This document shows positions 18,435 to 27,444 of a stretch of 64,000 nt of DNA, piece after piece. Source of the DNA: Negadavirga shengliensis (GTDB lineage: Bacteria > Bacteroidota > Bacteroidia > Cytophagales > Cyclobacteriaceae); the NCBI RefSeq assembly GCF_042652345.1, contig NZ_JBHSJJ010000012.1, forward strand, positions 62,001-126,000, given 5' to 3'. The notes under the pieces are model-generated. The model saw only the letters and a list, made by a program, of their open reading frames with translations. It did not search any database and was not told the DNA's origin. Within the stretch, counting starts at the first letter, position 1. Each line of letters starts with the position of its first letter. The translations under genes were made by a program, and so were the position numbers.

Positions 18435-19934
18435 ATGGACAATTTTGAAAGTCTTCTGGCCGAAAAACTGAAAAGGGAACTGGAAACCACCACCAGACGG
18501 CATTTTCTTAAAGAATGCGTCAGTGGAATGGGAGGACTAGCGCTGGGATCATTGTTCCTGTCATGTGGGGAAAAGCCCAAATCCGATGGCATCCGGCTCA
18601 CGGAAAGGGATTTGAATCCATTGTCGCCCCAGTCTCCTCCTTACGGGCCTCAAGTAGAGTCAGTGATCTATCTGCACATGGCCGGCGCTCCTTCCCAGTT
18701 GGAGATGTTCGACTATAAACCGGAATTATTAAAACTTCACAACCAAGCCTGCCCTTCTTCCCTGCTCCAAGGCAGAAAGTTCGCTTTTATCCGAGGGACA
18801 CCCAACTTATTAGGACCTCAGGCGGCATTTCAGCAGACAGGGAAATCCGGTGCCTGGGTATCCGATTATTTACCCTATTTCAAAAAAGTAGTGGACGATG
18901 TGGCTTTTCTAAAAGCCGTCCATACGGACCAGTTCAACCATGGCCCGGCCCAGCTTTTTATGCATACAGGCAGCCCCCGCCTCGGAAGGCCCAGCATCGG
19001 ATCATGGGTCACTTACGGTTTGGGATCGGAAAACCAGAACCTGCCGGGATTTGTGGTGCTTACCTCCGGAGGCAAGACACCCGATGCCGGGAAAAGCGTC
19101 TGGGGCAGTGGATTTTTACCCTCCGTATACCAAGGAGTACAATGCCGCTCCAAAGGCGATCCGGTTTTGTACATTGAAGATCCCAAAGGCATGTCCCGCA
19201 GTCTGAAAAGAAAAACCCTGGACATCATCAATCAAATCAATGAGGGGGAATTCCAAACTTATGCTGATCCGGAAATCCTGGCACGGATCAACCAATATGA
19301 AATGGCCTACAGGATGCAACTCGAAGTGCCTGAGGTGATGAACATCGAGAATGAACCGGAATACATCCACCAGATGTACGGAACACAACCGGGGGAGGAA
19401 TCTTTTGCCAACAATTGTCTGCTGGCGAGAAAATTGGTAGAAAAAGGCGTACGCTTCGTTCAGCTTTACGATTGGGGATGGGATGCCCATGGCACTGACA
19501 AAAGCACAGCCATAGACCTGGGCATGAAAGATAAATGCAGGGAAATCGACCAGCCCATGACCGCCCTGCTTTTGGATTTGAAACAAAGGGGCTTGCTGGA
19601 CAATACCCTGGTAATATGGGGAGGGGAGTTCGGAAGAACGCCCATGCAGGAAAACAGGGAAGGTAAAACCCAAGGATTTTTGGGTAGAGACCACCATGTA
19701 GACGCTTTTACCATGTGGATGGCCGGCGGGGGCATCAAAGGAGGGGCATCTTATGGGTCTACCGATGAAATAGGATTTGCCGGTGTGGAAGGAAGGGTCT
19801 CCGTCCATGATGTCCATGCCACCATACTGCATCTCCTGGGCTTTGATCACGAAAAGTTCACTTTTGATTTCCAGGGAAGGCCATTCCGTCTCACCGATGT
19901 GGAGGGAGAAATCATCCGGGAAATCCTGGCCTGA
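18435..19934 (+). CDS. Tat-exported DUF1501 (sulfatase-like) protein
   Basis: A 499-residue DUF1501 protein. The N-terminus carries a twin-arginine-type motif (TRRHFLKE, about residues 19-26) and a hydrophobic stretch ending in SLFLSCG, so export through Tat and possibly lipidation are likely. The body shows the DUF1501 alkaline-phosphatase-like pattern: VESVIYLHMAGAPSQLEMFD, FNHGPAQLFMHTG, QLYDWGWDAHG, and GGEFGRTPM followed by GRDHH. It is transcribed directly after the DUF1549/DUF1553 cytochrome gene and before a TIM-barrel protein, so the three probably act together in the periplasm on one class of organic matter. Confidence 0.88.
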   Translation: MDNFESLLAEKLKRELETTTRRHFLKECVSGMGGLALGSLFLSCGEKPKSDGIRLTERDLNPLSPQSPPYGPQVESVIYLHMAGAPSQLEMFDYKPELLKLHNQACPSSLLQGRKFAFIRGTPNLLGPQAAFQQTGKSGAWVSDYLPYFKKVVDDVAFLKAVHTDQFNHGPAQLFMHTGSPRLGRPSIGSWVTYGLGSENQNLPGFVVLTSGGKTPDAGKSVWGSGFLPSVYQGVQCRSKGDPVLYIEDPKGMSRSLKRKTLDIINQINEGEFQTYADPEILARINQYEMAYRMQLEVPEVMNIENEPEYIHQMYGTQPGEESFANNCLLARKLVEKGVRFVQLYDWGWDAHGTDKSTAIDLGMKDKCREIDQPMTALLLDLKQRGLLDNTLVIWGGEFGRTPMQENREGKTQGFLGRDHHVDAFTMWMAGGGIKGGASYGSTDEIGFAGVEGRVSVHDVHATILHLLGFDHEKFTFDFQGRPFRLTDVEGEIIREILA

Positions 19935-19988
19935 ACCTGAGAAAAGTCCCAGTTATAAACTTTGGAAAATCACCTTTAAACCTATAAA

Positions 19989-20933
19989 ATGAAAAGAAGA
20001 AAATTTTTACAGAACAGCAGCCTTATTGCTGCGGGAATGATGGCTGCCCCTGTCTTTGGTAAGGCAGGCCTCAGTCCAAACCGTAAATTCAGGGTTAGCC
20101 TGCATCCTTATGCCATCGGCGTAAAAATCAACCAGGAAGAGATGATAGACAAAGCGGTGGAACATAACTTTGAGGCCATACTGCCCGTCCCCAATCAACT
20201 CCAGGAAATGTCAGGAGATCAATTGAACGCTTTTTTATCCAAGATGAAGGAGAAGAACCTGAGTTGGGATGCTGCCGGACTTCCAGTGGACTTCCGAAAG
20301 GATGAAGGGTTATTCCGTGATGAGCTCAAGAAGCTTCCCCAAGCCGCAAAAATCCTAAGAAAAGCCGGGGCAGACAGGGTGAGTACCTGGGTAATGCCTA
20401 CCCATGAGACCTTGAGCTATATGGAAAATTTTAAGCAACACAGCCAGCGGTTGAGAGAAGCAGGGAAAATATTGGCCGATGAGGGGATACGCTTCGGGCT
20501 GGAATACGTGGGTACGAGAAACCTGAAGATAAGAGCAAGGTACCCTTTTGTGGGGACGATGAAGGAAATGCTGGAACTGATAGATGCCATCGACCTCCCC
20601 AATATGGGGCTGCAATTGGACAGCTTTCACTGGTATTGCTCCAGGGAAACTGTAGAAGACATCGAGAAACTGAAAAACCGGCAGGTTGTCACCTGTGATC
20701 TGAATGACGCCACCGCAGGCAGGACCATTGACGAGCAGATCGACGGGGAACGCCAACTTCCCGGTGACAGCGGGCTGATCGATTTGAAAGGATTTATGGC
20801 AGCTTTGATCAAAATAGGTTATGACGGGCCGGTAAGGGCGGAACCTTTCAATGCCGCGCTGAACGATATGGAGAACGACGAAGCACTCGCCGCCACTTCA
20901 AAAGCCATGTGGAGAACCGTCAATTTGGTTTGA
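19989..20933 (+). CDS. Exported sugar phosphate isomerase/epimerase-like TIM-barrel protein
   Basis: A 314-residue protein of the xylose isomerase-like (AP endonuclease 2) TIM-barrel fold. The N-terminus KRRKFLQNSSLIAAGMMAA is a twin-arginine-type signal peptide. Likely metal ligands are the Glu in FGLEYVGT, the Asp/His in LQLDSFHWY, the Asp in CDLND and the Glu in VRAEPFN. Bacteroidetes carry many such exported members beside sugar-converting oxidoreductases. It is the third gene of the module, 54 bp after DUF1501. The substrate is not deducible. Confidence 0.85.
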   Translation: MKRRKFLQNSSLIAAGMMAAPVFGKAGLSPNRKFRVSLHPYAIGVKINQEEMIDKAVEHNFEAILPVPNQLQEMSGDQLNAFLSKMKEKNLSWDAAGLPVDFRKDEGLFRDELKKLPQAAKILRKAGADRVSTWVMPTHETLSYMENFKQHSQRLREAGKILADEGIRFGLEYVGTRNLKIRARYPFVGTMKEMLELIDAIDLPNMGLQLDSFHWYCSRETVEDIEKLKNRQVVTCDLNDATAGRTIDEQIDGERQLPGDSGLIDLKGFMAALIKIGYDGPVRAEPFNAALNDMENDEALAATSKAMWRTVNLV

Positions 20934-20998
20934 CCCAATTTGTTGACAAATATCAATGCGGATGTCATGCTAAACTCGAAACCAGACCGGCATCCGTC

Positions 20999-21029
20999 AT
21001 TGCTTCTCCGCCGGCGGCGGAGAAGCAAT
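20999..21029. repeat. REP-like GC-rich palindrome
   Basis: attgcttctccgcc (20999-21012) and ggcggagaagcaat (21016-21029) form a perfect 14-bp stem with a 3-base loop. No T-tract follows on either strand, so it is more like a dispersed palindromic element than an intrinsic terminator. A shorter pair, cggatg (20959-20964) and catccg (20991-20996), lies just before it. It sits between the convergent isomerase-like gene and the Spx/ArsC-like gene. Confidence 0.6.
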
Positions 21030-21039
21030 CCTGTAGGTT

Positions 21040-21393
21040 TTACTTTAATTTTTCAAGTATTCTCTCTTCCTCCAAGCCAGCTAAAAGCTCCCCGTTCTCA
21101 AACTGAATAATCGGCCTTTTTATCATGCTGCTCTTGTCCTTTAAAATGGCTATCGCCTGTTTTTTGTCATCCATGGCGCGCTTTTCTTCCTCATTCAATT
21201 TTCTAAAAGTCATTCCCAGTTTGTTGACAACAGTGTCCAGACCCAGTTTGTCCACGAAATCGCTGAGCAATTTTTCGTCCGGTGCATTTTTTTTATAATC
21301 GATGAATTCATAGGAATGTCCTGCCGTCTCAAAAAGGTCAAAAGTCTTCTTCATGGTATTGCAGTTCTTAATACCGTAAATTTTAGTAATCAT
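21040..21393 (-). CDS. ArsC/Spx-family thioredoxin-fold protein (YffB-like)
   Basis: A 117-residue ArsC/Spx-fold protein. The start IYGIKNCNTMKKTFDLFETA gives one N-terminal Cys (residue 11) in C-x-x-M context, closer to YffB than to arsenate reductase or to the CxxC of Spx. The region FIDYKKN and the end MIKRPIIQFENGELLAGLEE (cis-Pro in RPI) are typical of the fold. YffB-type proteins are thought to act as glutathione- or thiol-dependent reductases; arsenate reduction should not be assumed. Single gene, convergent with the exported isomerase-like gene. Confidence 0.85.
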   Translation of the reverse strand: MITKIYGIKNCNTMKKTFDLFETAGHSYEFIDYKKNAPDEKLLSDFVDKLGLDTVVNKLGMTFRKLNEEEKRAMDDKKQAIAILKDKSSMIKRPIIQFENGELLAGLEEERILEKLK

Positions 21394-21498
21394 TTTTGTT
21401 ATAATTTAACTTTAATTAACAGGTTAATTTTATGTTTTTGGAATATTTATTGCAATTTCAATTCATAAAACAAAGTCGAATCAAAAGTTAATCGAATT

Positions 21499-21987
21499 AT
21501 GTCTTATTCAAAGTTATCAAAACTTTCATTTTTTTCAATCATGTTGTCATTATGTTTTGTGGTCGGTGCCATGGCCCAACAGCTACCCGCCCCACAACAA
21601 CAGGTAAATGACAACTTTTCTGATGAGGATTATGAAAAGTTTGTGAAAATCAACATGGAATTCATTCCTGTACAGCAGGAAGCTGAAGAGAGAATGGTCG
21701 CTGCTATAGCGGATCAGGGGATGGAAATTGACAGGTTCCAGTTATTGGCCCAGGCGCAGCAGCAAGGAAATATTACCGATGTTTCTGAAGATCCGCAAGA
21801 AATCGCCAAGTTCAATGAAGCCGGGCAAGAGGTAATGAAGGTACGACAAGAGGTGCAGCAACAACTTCAGCAAAAAATTGCCGAAAATGAGATGGAAGTA
21901 CAGACCTTCCAGGAAATGTCCGTCGCCTATAACCAAAGTCCTCAGGTGAAGGAAAAGATCGACAGCATGATCGAAGATCTGGAATAA
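21499..21987 (+). CDS. Exported DUF4168 protein
   Basis: A 162-residue protein with a Sec signal peptide (cleavage after GAMA at about residue 26) and a Gln/Glu-rich helical body (DYEKFVKINMEFIPVQQEAE, KFNEAGQEVMKVRQEVQQQL, MEVQTFQEMSVAYNQSPQVK) matching DUF4168. Such proteins are periplasmic and helical, with unknown function. It stands alone and is closed by a strong terminator. Confidence 0.82.
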   Translation: MSYSKLSKLSFFSIMLSLCFVVGAMAQQLPAPQQQVNDNFSDEDYEKFVKINMEFIPVQQEAEERMVAAIADQGMEIDRFQLLAQAQQQGNITDVSEDPQEIAKFNEAGQEVMKVRQEVQQQLQQKIAENEMEVQTFQEMSVAYNQSPQVKEKIDSMIEDLE

Positions 21988-22013
21988 TAAAAATTCTTTT
22001 TATATACGATAGC

Positions 22014-22043
22014 AAAGGGAGAACGATAATCGTTCTCCCTTTT
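22014..22043 (+). terminator. Intrinsic terminator after the DUF4168 gene
   Basis: aaagggagaacg and cgttctcccttt (22014-22025 / 22031-22042) pair in a 12-bp or longer stem with a small loop, followed by TTTT and a T-rich stretch. Confidence 0.8.
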
Positions 22044-22125
22044 GGTTTATATACACGCGAAGATTTATTGAAGCTGCAGAAAAGATAGATGAATATCTGG
22101 ACTGTTTTGTTACCTCACGGCATCA

Positions 22126-23415
22126 CTATACGAGTTCTCTCAAGGCAGCTTCATTCGCTTCCAGAATCCTGTCGACATGTTCTTGTTTGAGGGCGGTAGA
22201 AAGAAAAAGACTTTCGAACTGGGAAGGTGCCAGATAAATCCCCTTTCTCAGCATAGCCTGAAAGTATTTTCCAAACAACGCCGTATCACAGGTTTGGGCA
22301 CTTTTAAAATCCACTACAGGCTCATGGGTGAAAAACAGGCTGTACATGCTTCCAATATGGTTCATGGTGTAAGAAAGCCCCAACGATTTCAAACTGTCCC
22401 TGATACCGGAAACAATGGCATTGCCCGTCGCCTCCAATGAACTGTATATGGAATTATCATCCCACAATTGCTTCAGCATGGTCAACCCTGCAGCCATGGC
22501 AATGGGGTTTCCGGACAGCGTACCAGCCTGATATACAGGCCCTTCCGGGGATACATATTCCATGATTTCTTTCTTTCCTCCATAGGCACCCACCGGCATG
22601 CCGCCGCCAATGATTTTTCCCAAAGTGCACATATCAGGTATTACCCCAAAGGCCTGCTGTGCCCCTCCCTGCGATAACCTAAAACCGGTCATCACTTCAT
22701 CAAAAATCAGCACTATTCCTTCCTTGTCACAAAGCTTCCTTAAGCCCTCCAGAAAACCTGGCTTGGGCAAAACGCATCCCATATTTCCCGCCACGGGCTC
22801 CAGAATGATAGCAGCCACCTCCCCTTGGTTGGCCTCCACAAGGTGCTCGACAAACTCCAGGTCATTATAGGGAGCCAAGAGGGTATCTTGGGCGGTTCCT
22901 TTGGTAACACCCGGAGAATCGGGGTTGCCCATGGTGATGGCCCCGGATCCGGCGGCTATCAGAAAGCTGTCTCCATGCCCGTGATAATTGCCTTCGAATT
23001 TGATGAACTTATCCCTGCCGGTATACCCCCTGGCCACGCGGATGGCAGACATGGTGGCTTCCGTGCCACTGTTTACCATTCTCACCTTTTCCACCGAAGG
23101 AACCATTTCAGTGATCAATTCGGCGATTTCCACCTCTTTGGCTGTGGGTGCCCCAAAGGAGCTGCCCTTTTCCATTGCCTTGATGACTGCCTCTCTTACC
23201 TCCGGGTGGTTATGTCCCAAGATCATGGGACCCCAACTATTGATAAGTTCTATGTATTCATTGCCGTCTTCGTCATACATATAGGGCCCATCGGCGCGGG
23301 TGATGAACAATGGATTTCCTCCCACTGCTCTAAATGCCCTGACAGGCGAATTTACCCCTCCTGGTATGAAATTTTTAGCTTTTTCAAAAAGATCTATGCT
23401 CTTCTGGTAATTCAT
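22126..23415 (-). CDS. hemL: Glutamate-1-semialdehyde 2,1-aminomutase
   Basis: A 429-residue PLP enzyme that converts glutamate-1-semialdehyde to 5-aminolevulinate in heme synthesis, the step after HemA. The start MNYQKSIDLFEKAKNFIPGG (ATG at 23415) is the typical N-terminus; a TTG six bases earlier is possible. Further signatures are NSWGPMILGHNHPEV, NSGTEATMSAIRVARGYTGR, LIFDEVMTGFR and the PLP-Lys site CTLGKIIGGGMPVGAYGG. It lies 14 bp after a TPR/periplasmic-binding-type gene, so the two are likely co-transcribed. Confidence 0.96.
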   Translation of the reverse strand: MNYQKSIDLFEKAKNFIPGGVNSPVRAFRAVGGNPLFITRADGPYMYDEDGNEYIELINSWGPMILGHNHPEVREAVIKAMEKGSSFGAPTAKEVEIAELITEMVPSVEKVRMVNSGTEATMSAIRVARGYTGRDKFIKFEGNYHGHGDSFLIAAGSGAITMGNPDSPGVTKGTAQDTLLAPYNDLEFVEHLVEANQGEVAAIILEPVAGNMGCVLPKPGFLEGLRKLCDKEGIVLIFDEVMTGFRLSQGGAQQAFGVIPDMCTLGKIIGGGMPVGAYGGKKEIMEYVSPEGPVYQAGTLSGNPIAMAAGLTMLKQLWDDNSIYSSLEATGNAIVSGIRDSLKSLGLSYTMNHIGSMYSLFFTHEPVVDFKSAQTCDTALFGKYFQAMLRKGIYLAPSQFESLFLSTALKQEHVDRILEANEAALRELV

Positions 23416-23429
23416 TTGCAAATCGTTTT

Positions 23430-25085
23430 TTATTCCTGTTCCAGTACTCCTTCTTCCAATCTCAATATCGGGACAAAATTATTATATCTGGATTGGCTGA
23501 AATCAAACCCAAAAGTCAGTTGACCATCCATATATCCTTTCTGGGCAAGGTTTTTTTGCAAATCAAAACCATTACGGGCGTTGATCACCTGGGTGACCCA
23601 GTGAGCCAATTCATGTCCCAAAAAGGCATTCAAAGGGGGATAACTGTTGAATCTCTTATAATAAGCCTCTCTGAAATCGTCTGTTTCAGGCCTTCCCAAA
23701 CTCACGGTATTGTTACCTATAAAATGAAAATTCTGTGCTTCCATCATCTCATAACTGGCAAAGTTAAAATATAGCCAGCTGTCCATGACAATGACGGGAA
23801 TACTGGCACTGAGGGACTCCACCATGGCAAATGTGGGAGAGGCCACGTTGGGATCGTCAGAAAAAATCACCATCATGTCCACCGCCGGGCGGTCATTTCC
23901 TCTGAGGCCTATGTTATCAAAGAAACCCCTCATGGTCCGGGCGGTCACTTTTTCGCTCCGCACCACCTGAAAGCCTGAGCGTCGCGCCAATGCTGAAAAG
24001 GCTTCCGCCAACAACTCATCCCGGGTAGTCCCGGAATAGGCCACGGCTACCCTCTTTCCCTTAAACCGTCTGCAATAATCAATGACTTTTTCACTGATGG
24101 ATCCGATTGAAGGCCTAAAGAGATATGAATAATCGTAATTCCTAAGGTTGTCGTTGACATTGGACAGCGGATTCACGTAGGGGATCTGATAGCTTTCTGA
24201 AAAGGCGGCGACAACCTCTGTTTCTTCAGGATAAACCGGCCCTAATATAATATCTGCTTTGGTGAAAAAAGGGTCATTCAATATGTTTTTGATTCTGTCA
24301 GGGCTACGCTCCGTGTCGAACGTCCTGACTTCCAGCCGCAGCCCCTCTTTCTTCGCATTTTCCAATGCCATTTGGATACCTTGATACAATTGCAGTACAA
24401 AGTTATTTCCCTGCAGGGATCTTACGCCAGACCCTCCATTATAATTAAATGGCAACAAAATGGCTACATCGAGGGTCTGGTCGACCTCTCTCCTGACGGT
24501 CTCTTCCCTCCCCGTAGACAGGGCTATGTCCCTAATTCTGTCATAAGTGGCCTTTTCTTTAGAGGAAAGGGACCCTTGCTTTTCCAGCTGTTCCTTCAAC
24601 GCCATCACCAGGCCCGTGTTTTCTTCGTATTGTCCCATTTGGACCATCAGTACGCTGGCGGAACTTACCTTCAAAAATTCATAGGTCGCTTTATGTGCCT
24701 CTTCCCGGATATCCCCGTCATTGATATTGGCTATCAGTTTTAGGGCCTCGTTGGGGTTGGATTGTTGAAAATGAACCAAAGCCATCAGATAATAGGCCTC
24801 ATCTATATTCTTCCAGCCCCGGTCCTGCAAAAGGGGTTCCAAGGCGTTTTTGGCCAGTTCAAACTGCCTGTTGGCGTAAGCAGCCCGGGCAAAATGAAAG
24901 CGGGAATAACGGGATAACTCCCCATAATTTTCGAGGTCCATGTAAGGCCTCAATATTTCCATAGCCTGAGCGTATTCTCCCTGATCCGTCAATTTTCTGG
25001 CCTTGTCATAAGATTCCAGTTCGCCTTGGGCGAAAGTGGCCCCTAAGGAAAAGCACAGCAATAAAGTACATACTAATATTTTCAT
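23430..25085 (-). CDS. Exported TPR plus periplasmic-binding-fold protein (LpoA/LivK-like)
   Basis: A 551-residue exported protein: signal peptide (residues 1-20, cleavage near TFAQ), an N-terminal TPR-like region (about 22-180, YDKARKLTDQGEYAQAMEIL, EAYYLMALVHFQQSNPNEAL) and a C-terminal type I periplasmic-binding-protein domain (about 205-545, VAILLPFNYNGGSGVRSLQG, ADIILGPVYPEETEVVA, RVAVAYSGTT). The order TPR then binding fold resembles LpoA-type penicillin-binding-protein activators. It may instead be an amino-acid-binding-like receptor. I chose the ATG at 25085 next to the signal peptide; the frame is open to 25136. Confidence 0.8.
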   Translation of the reverse strand: MKILVCTLLLCFSLGATFAQGELESYDKARKLTDQGEYAQAMEILRPYMDLENYGELSRYSRFHFARAAYANRQFELAKNALEPLLQDRGWKNIDEAYYLMALVHFQQSNPNEALKLIANINDGDIREEAHKATYEFLKVSSASVLMVQMGQYEENTGLVMALKEQLEKQGSLSSKEKATYDRIRDIALSTGREETVRREVDQTLDVAILLPFNYNGGSGVRSLQGNNFVLQLYQGIQMALENAKKEGLRLEVRTFDTERSPDRIKNILNDPFFTKADIILGPVYPEETEVVAAFSESYQIPYVNPLSNVNDNLRNYDYSYLFRPSIGSISEKVIDYCRRFKGKRVAVAYSGTTRDELLAEAFSALARRSGFQVVRSEKVTARTMRGFFDNIGLRGNDRPAVDMMVIFSDDPNVASPTFAMVESLSASIPVIVMDSWLYFNFASYEMMEAQNFHFIGNNTVSLGRPETDDFREAYYKRFNSYPPLNAFLGHELAHWVTQVINARNGFDLQKNLAQKGYMDGQLTFGFDFSQSRYNNFVPILRLEEGVLEQE

Positions 25086-25190
25086 CAATAAGGATTTTGG
25101 GGTATTGCGGTCAAATACTATACCTGTTTTGCGCAAAAAACCGTGTAAAATACTTCAACACGAATTTAAAGGATTTAAGACCAATAATTC

Positions 25191-25220
25191 ATAAAAAAGC
25201 CTGATATATTCAATCAGGCT
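25191..25220 (-). terminator. Intrinsic terminator of guaA
   Basis: On the minus strand, an 8-bp stem (agcctgat 25198-25205 with atcaggct 25213-25220, loop of 7) is followed by a run of six T residues. It starts 9 bases after the guaA stop. Confidence 0.85.
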
Positions 25221-25228
25221 ATCCTTTT

Positions 25229-26758
25229 TTACTCCCATTCAATGGTGGCCGGCGGTTTGGAACTGATATCATAGACCACCCTGTTTACCCCTTTCACCTT
25301 ATTGATGATGTCGTTGGAAATCTTTCCCAGAAACTCATAAGGCAAATGCACCCAGTCTGCGGTCATCCCATCAATGGAAGAAACAGCCCTCAAGGCCACC
25401 ACACGTTCATACGTACGCTCATCCCCCATCACTCCCACAGATTGTATGGGGAGGAGAATGGCTCCCGCCTGCCAAACTTCATCATATAGGCCGGCATCTT
25501 TCAGTCCCTGGATAAAAATGTGGTCCACTTCCTGTAAGGTGTGTACCTTTTCAGCCGTAATATCTCCCAAAATCCGAATAGCCAGTCCGGGGCCTGGAAA
25601 CGGGTGTCTTCCTATGATATTCTCGGGGATTTCCAATGCCCTTCCTACTTCCCTCACACCGTCTTTAAAAAGGGTTTTCAGTGGTTCTACCACCTTCAGC
25701 TTCATAAAATCCGGCAGACCTCCCACATTATGATGCGACTTGATGGTGGCTGAGGGGCCGTTCACCGACACCGATTCTATCACATCGGGATAGATGGTAC
25801 CTTGCCCCAGCCATTTCACTCCTTCAATCTTATGCGCCTCATCATCAAAAACCTCAATAAATGTCCTGCCTATGGCCTTTCTTTTGCCTTCCGGGTCAGA
25901 AATTCCTTTTAGGGCATCGTAAAATTTCTGTTTGGCATCCACGCCGATCACATTCAGCCCTAAGTCCCTATAGGAATCCAATACTTCCTCATATTCGTGC
26001 TTTCTCAAGAGGCCGTTGTCCACAAACACACAGGTAAGGTGGTCGCCGATGGCCCGGTGAATCAGCGTCGCTGCCACTGAAGAGTCCACCCCTCCTGACA
26101 ATCCCATCACCACCTTATCCTCACCGATAGTGTTTTTCAACTCCTCTACGGTAATATCGATAAATACATCGGAAGTCCAGTCCTGGGAGCATCCGCAAAT
26201 CTGGACCACAAAGTCTCTCAGCAAATTCTTGCCCTCCGTGGAATGGGTTACTTCCGGATGAAATTGGATTCCGTAGGTATGCTCCCCCTGTACCTTGTAA
26301 GCAGCCACCCGAACAGACGGGGTGCTGGCGATGATGTCAAAGCCCTCGGGAAGTTCTTTGATGGTATCCCCATGAGACATCCATACTTGGGAGCCGTGGG
26401 TTATCTCCTTGAACAAGTCAATGTGAGTGTCAATATGGGTGAGATTGGCCCTTCCGTATTCCCGGATCTCAGAAGGAGCCACATTACCGCCGTATTTTTG
26501 GGCCATCAATTGGGCGCCATAGCAAACCCCCAGTAGGGGTAATTTTCCTCTCAGTTCGTCGAGGTCCAGGTCTGGAGCCCCTTCATCCCTTACAGAGCAG
26601 GGGCTTCCTGAAAGGATAACCCCCTTTATTTCTGGGCCAAGTGGTGGAATTTTATTAAAGGGATGAATTTCACAATATACGTTGAGTTCCCGGACCCTTC
26701 TTGCGATGAGTTGGGTATATTGGGAACCAAAATCCAGGATCAAAATCTGTTCTGCCAT
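25229..26758 (-). CDS. guaA: GMP synthase (glutamine-hydrolysing)
   Basis: A 509-residue two-domain enzyme that aminates XMP to GMP. The N-terminal glutamine amidotransferase has the nucleophile in LGVCYGAQLMAQ and the His/Glu in GIQFHPEVTHS. The ATP-pyrophosphatase domain has VVMGLSGGVDSSVAA, and the C-terminal dimerisation domain ends in ISSKPPATIEWE, the conserved end of the family. I use the ATG at 26758; a TTG two codons earlier is possible. Monocistronic, with its own terminator. Confidence 0.97.
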   Translation of the reverse strand: MAEQILILDFGSQYTQLIARRVRELNVYCEIHPFNKIPPLGPEIKGVILSGSPCSVRDEGAPDLDLDELRGKLPLLGVCYGAQLMAQKYGGNVAPSEIREYGRANLTHIDTHIDLFKEITHGSQVWMSHGDTIKELPEGFDIIASTPSVRVAAYKVQGEHTYGIQFHPEVTHSTEGKNLLRDFVVQICGCSQDWTSDVFIDITVEELKNTIGEDKVVMGLSGGVDSSVAATLIHRAIGDHLTCVFVDNGLLRKHEYEEVLDSYRDLGLNVIGVDAKQKFYDALKGISDPEGKRKAIGRTFIEVFDDEAHKIEGVKWLGQGTIYPDVIESVSVNGPSATIKSHHNVGGLPDFMKLKVVEPLKTLFKDGVREVGRALEIPENIIGRHPFPGPGLAIRILGDITAEKVHTLQEVDHIFIQGLKDAGLYDEVWQAGAILLPIQSVGVMGDERTYERVVALRAVSSIDGMTADWVHLPYEFLGKISNDIINKVKGVNRVVYDISSKPPATIEWE

Positions 26759-26978
26759 GCGCAAAGTTAATCAGCATGGGCCAAATCCCGAAATTATATC
26801 TTTGTTTTTCAAAATATTGTTTGGAAAATCCCCTTCCTTATGTGGTCTATAAATCAGGGTCCATTCCCGGTAGATGCGTCCGTGTACATAATAAGGGCCA
26901 TCCCCTGTTTTTTGATGAACATCACACTGATGTTTCATGAATGTTGGATTGGGGCGGTTACCAAAGTCTCCGGAAAGG

Positions 26979-27383
26979 TCAGCCGAGTTCGCTGAATGCA
27001 ATCCTGATTTTTTCCGCAATCCGGTTCATCTCGTCATCTGACAGTTTGAGTTTGGGGCGGCTGAAATTGATATCATCCATACTTTTCAGTGGAACCAGGT
27101 GGATATGCACATGGGGAACGTCCAACCCGATTACGGCTACCCCGATGCGGGTACAGCGGATCGCCTTTTCCTGTGCGATGGCTACTTTCTTGGCAAAAAG
27201 CTGAAGGCTACAATAAAGCTCATCATCAAGGTCAAATATATAGTCCACTTCTTTTTTCGGGACCACGAGCAAGTGACCTTTCACCAGAGGCATGATATCC
27301 AAAAACGCAATGTGGTGATCATCTTCCGCCACAATATAGGCGGGAATTTTGCGGTCAATGATTTGTGAAAATATGGAAGACAT
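26979..27383 (-). CDS. HIT-family nucleotide-binding hydrolase
   Basis: A 134-residue HIT protein. The histidine triad HVHIHLVP is at about residues 92-99; the N-terminal IFSQIIDRKIPAYIVAEDDH and LLVVPKKEVDYIFDL are typical of the HinT-like branch, which hydrolyses purine nucleoside phosphoramidates. It lies downstream of greA on the same strand, but the greA terminator separates them. A 220-bp stretch with nothing recognisable follows before guaA. Confidence 0.93.
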   Translation of the reverse strand: MSSIFSQIIDRKIPAYIVAEDDHHIAFLDIMPLVKGHLLVVPKKEVDYIFDLDDELYCSLQLFAKKVAIAQEKAIRCTRIGVAVIGLDVPHVHIHLVPLKSMDDINFSRPKLKLSDDEMNRIAEKIRIAFSELG

Positions 27384-27408
27384 GATACAGGAAAGTAATT
27401 ATTTGATA

Positions 27409-27437
27409 CAAAAAATCCCGATCATAAATAATCGGGA
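27409..27437 (-). terminator. Intrinsic terminator of greA
   Basis: On the minus strand, the stem atcggga (27431-27437) / tcccgat (27416-27422) with an 8-base loop is followed by TTTTTTG. It lies just after the greA stop and before the HIT gene. Confidence 0.7.
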
Positions 27438-27444
27438 AATGAAA

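Noticed and set aside
19116..19850. 244-residue open frame antisense to the DUF1501 gene
   Set aside because: Contained in the DUF1501 gene, which has clear family blocks and a Tat signal.
22825..23523. 232-residue open frame antisense to hemL
   Set aside because: Shadow of hemL and of the end of the TPR/binding-fold gene; no protein-like pattern.
26771..27019. 82-residue minus-strand open frame between guaA and the HIT gene
   Set aside because: It overlaps the HIT gene, lacks any recognisable pattern and has a composition unlike the neighbouring genes.
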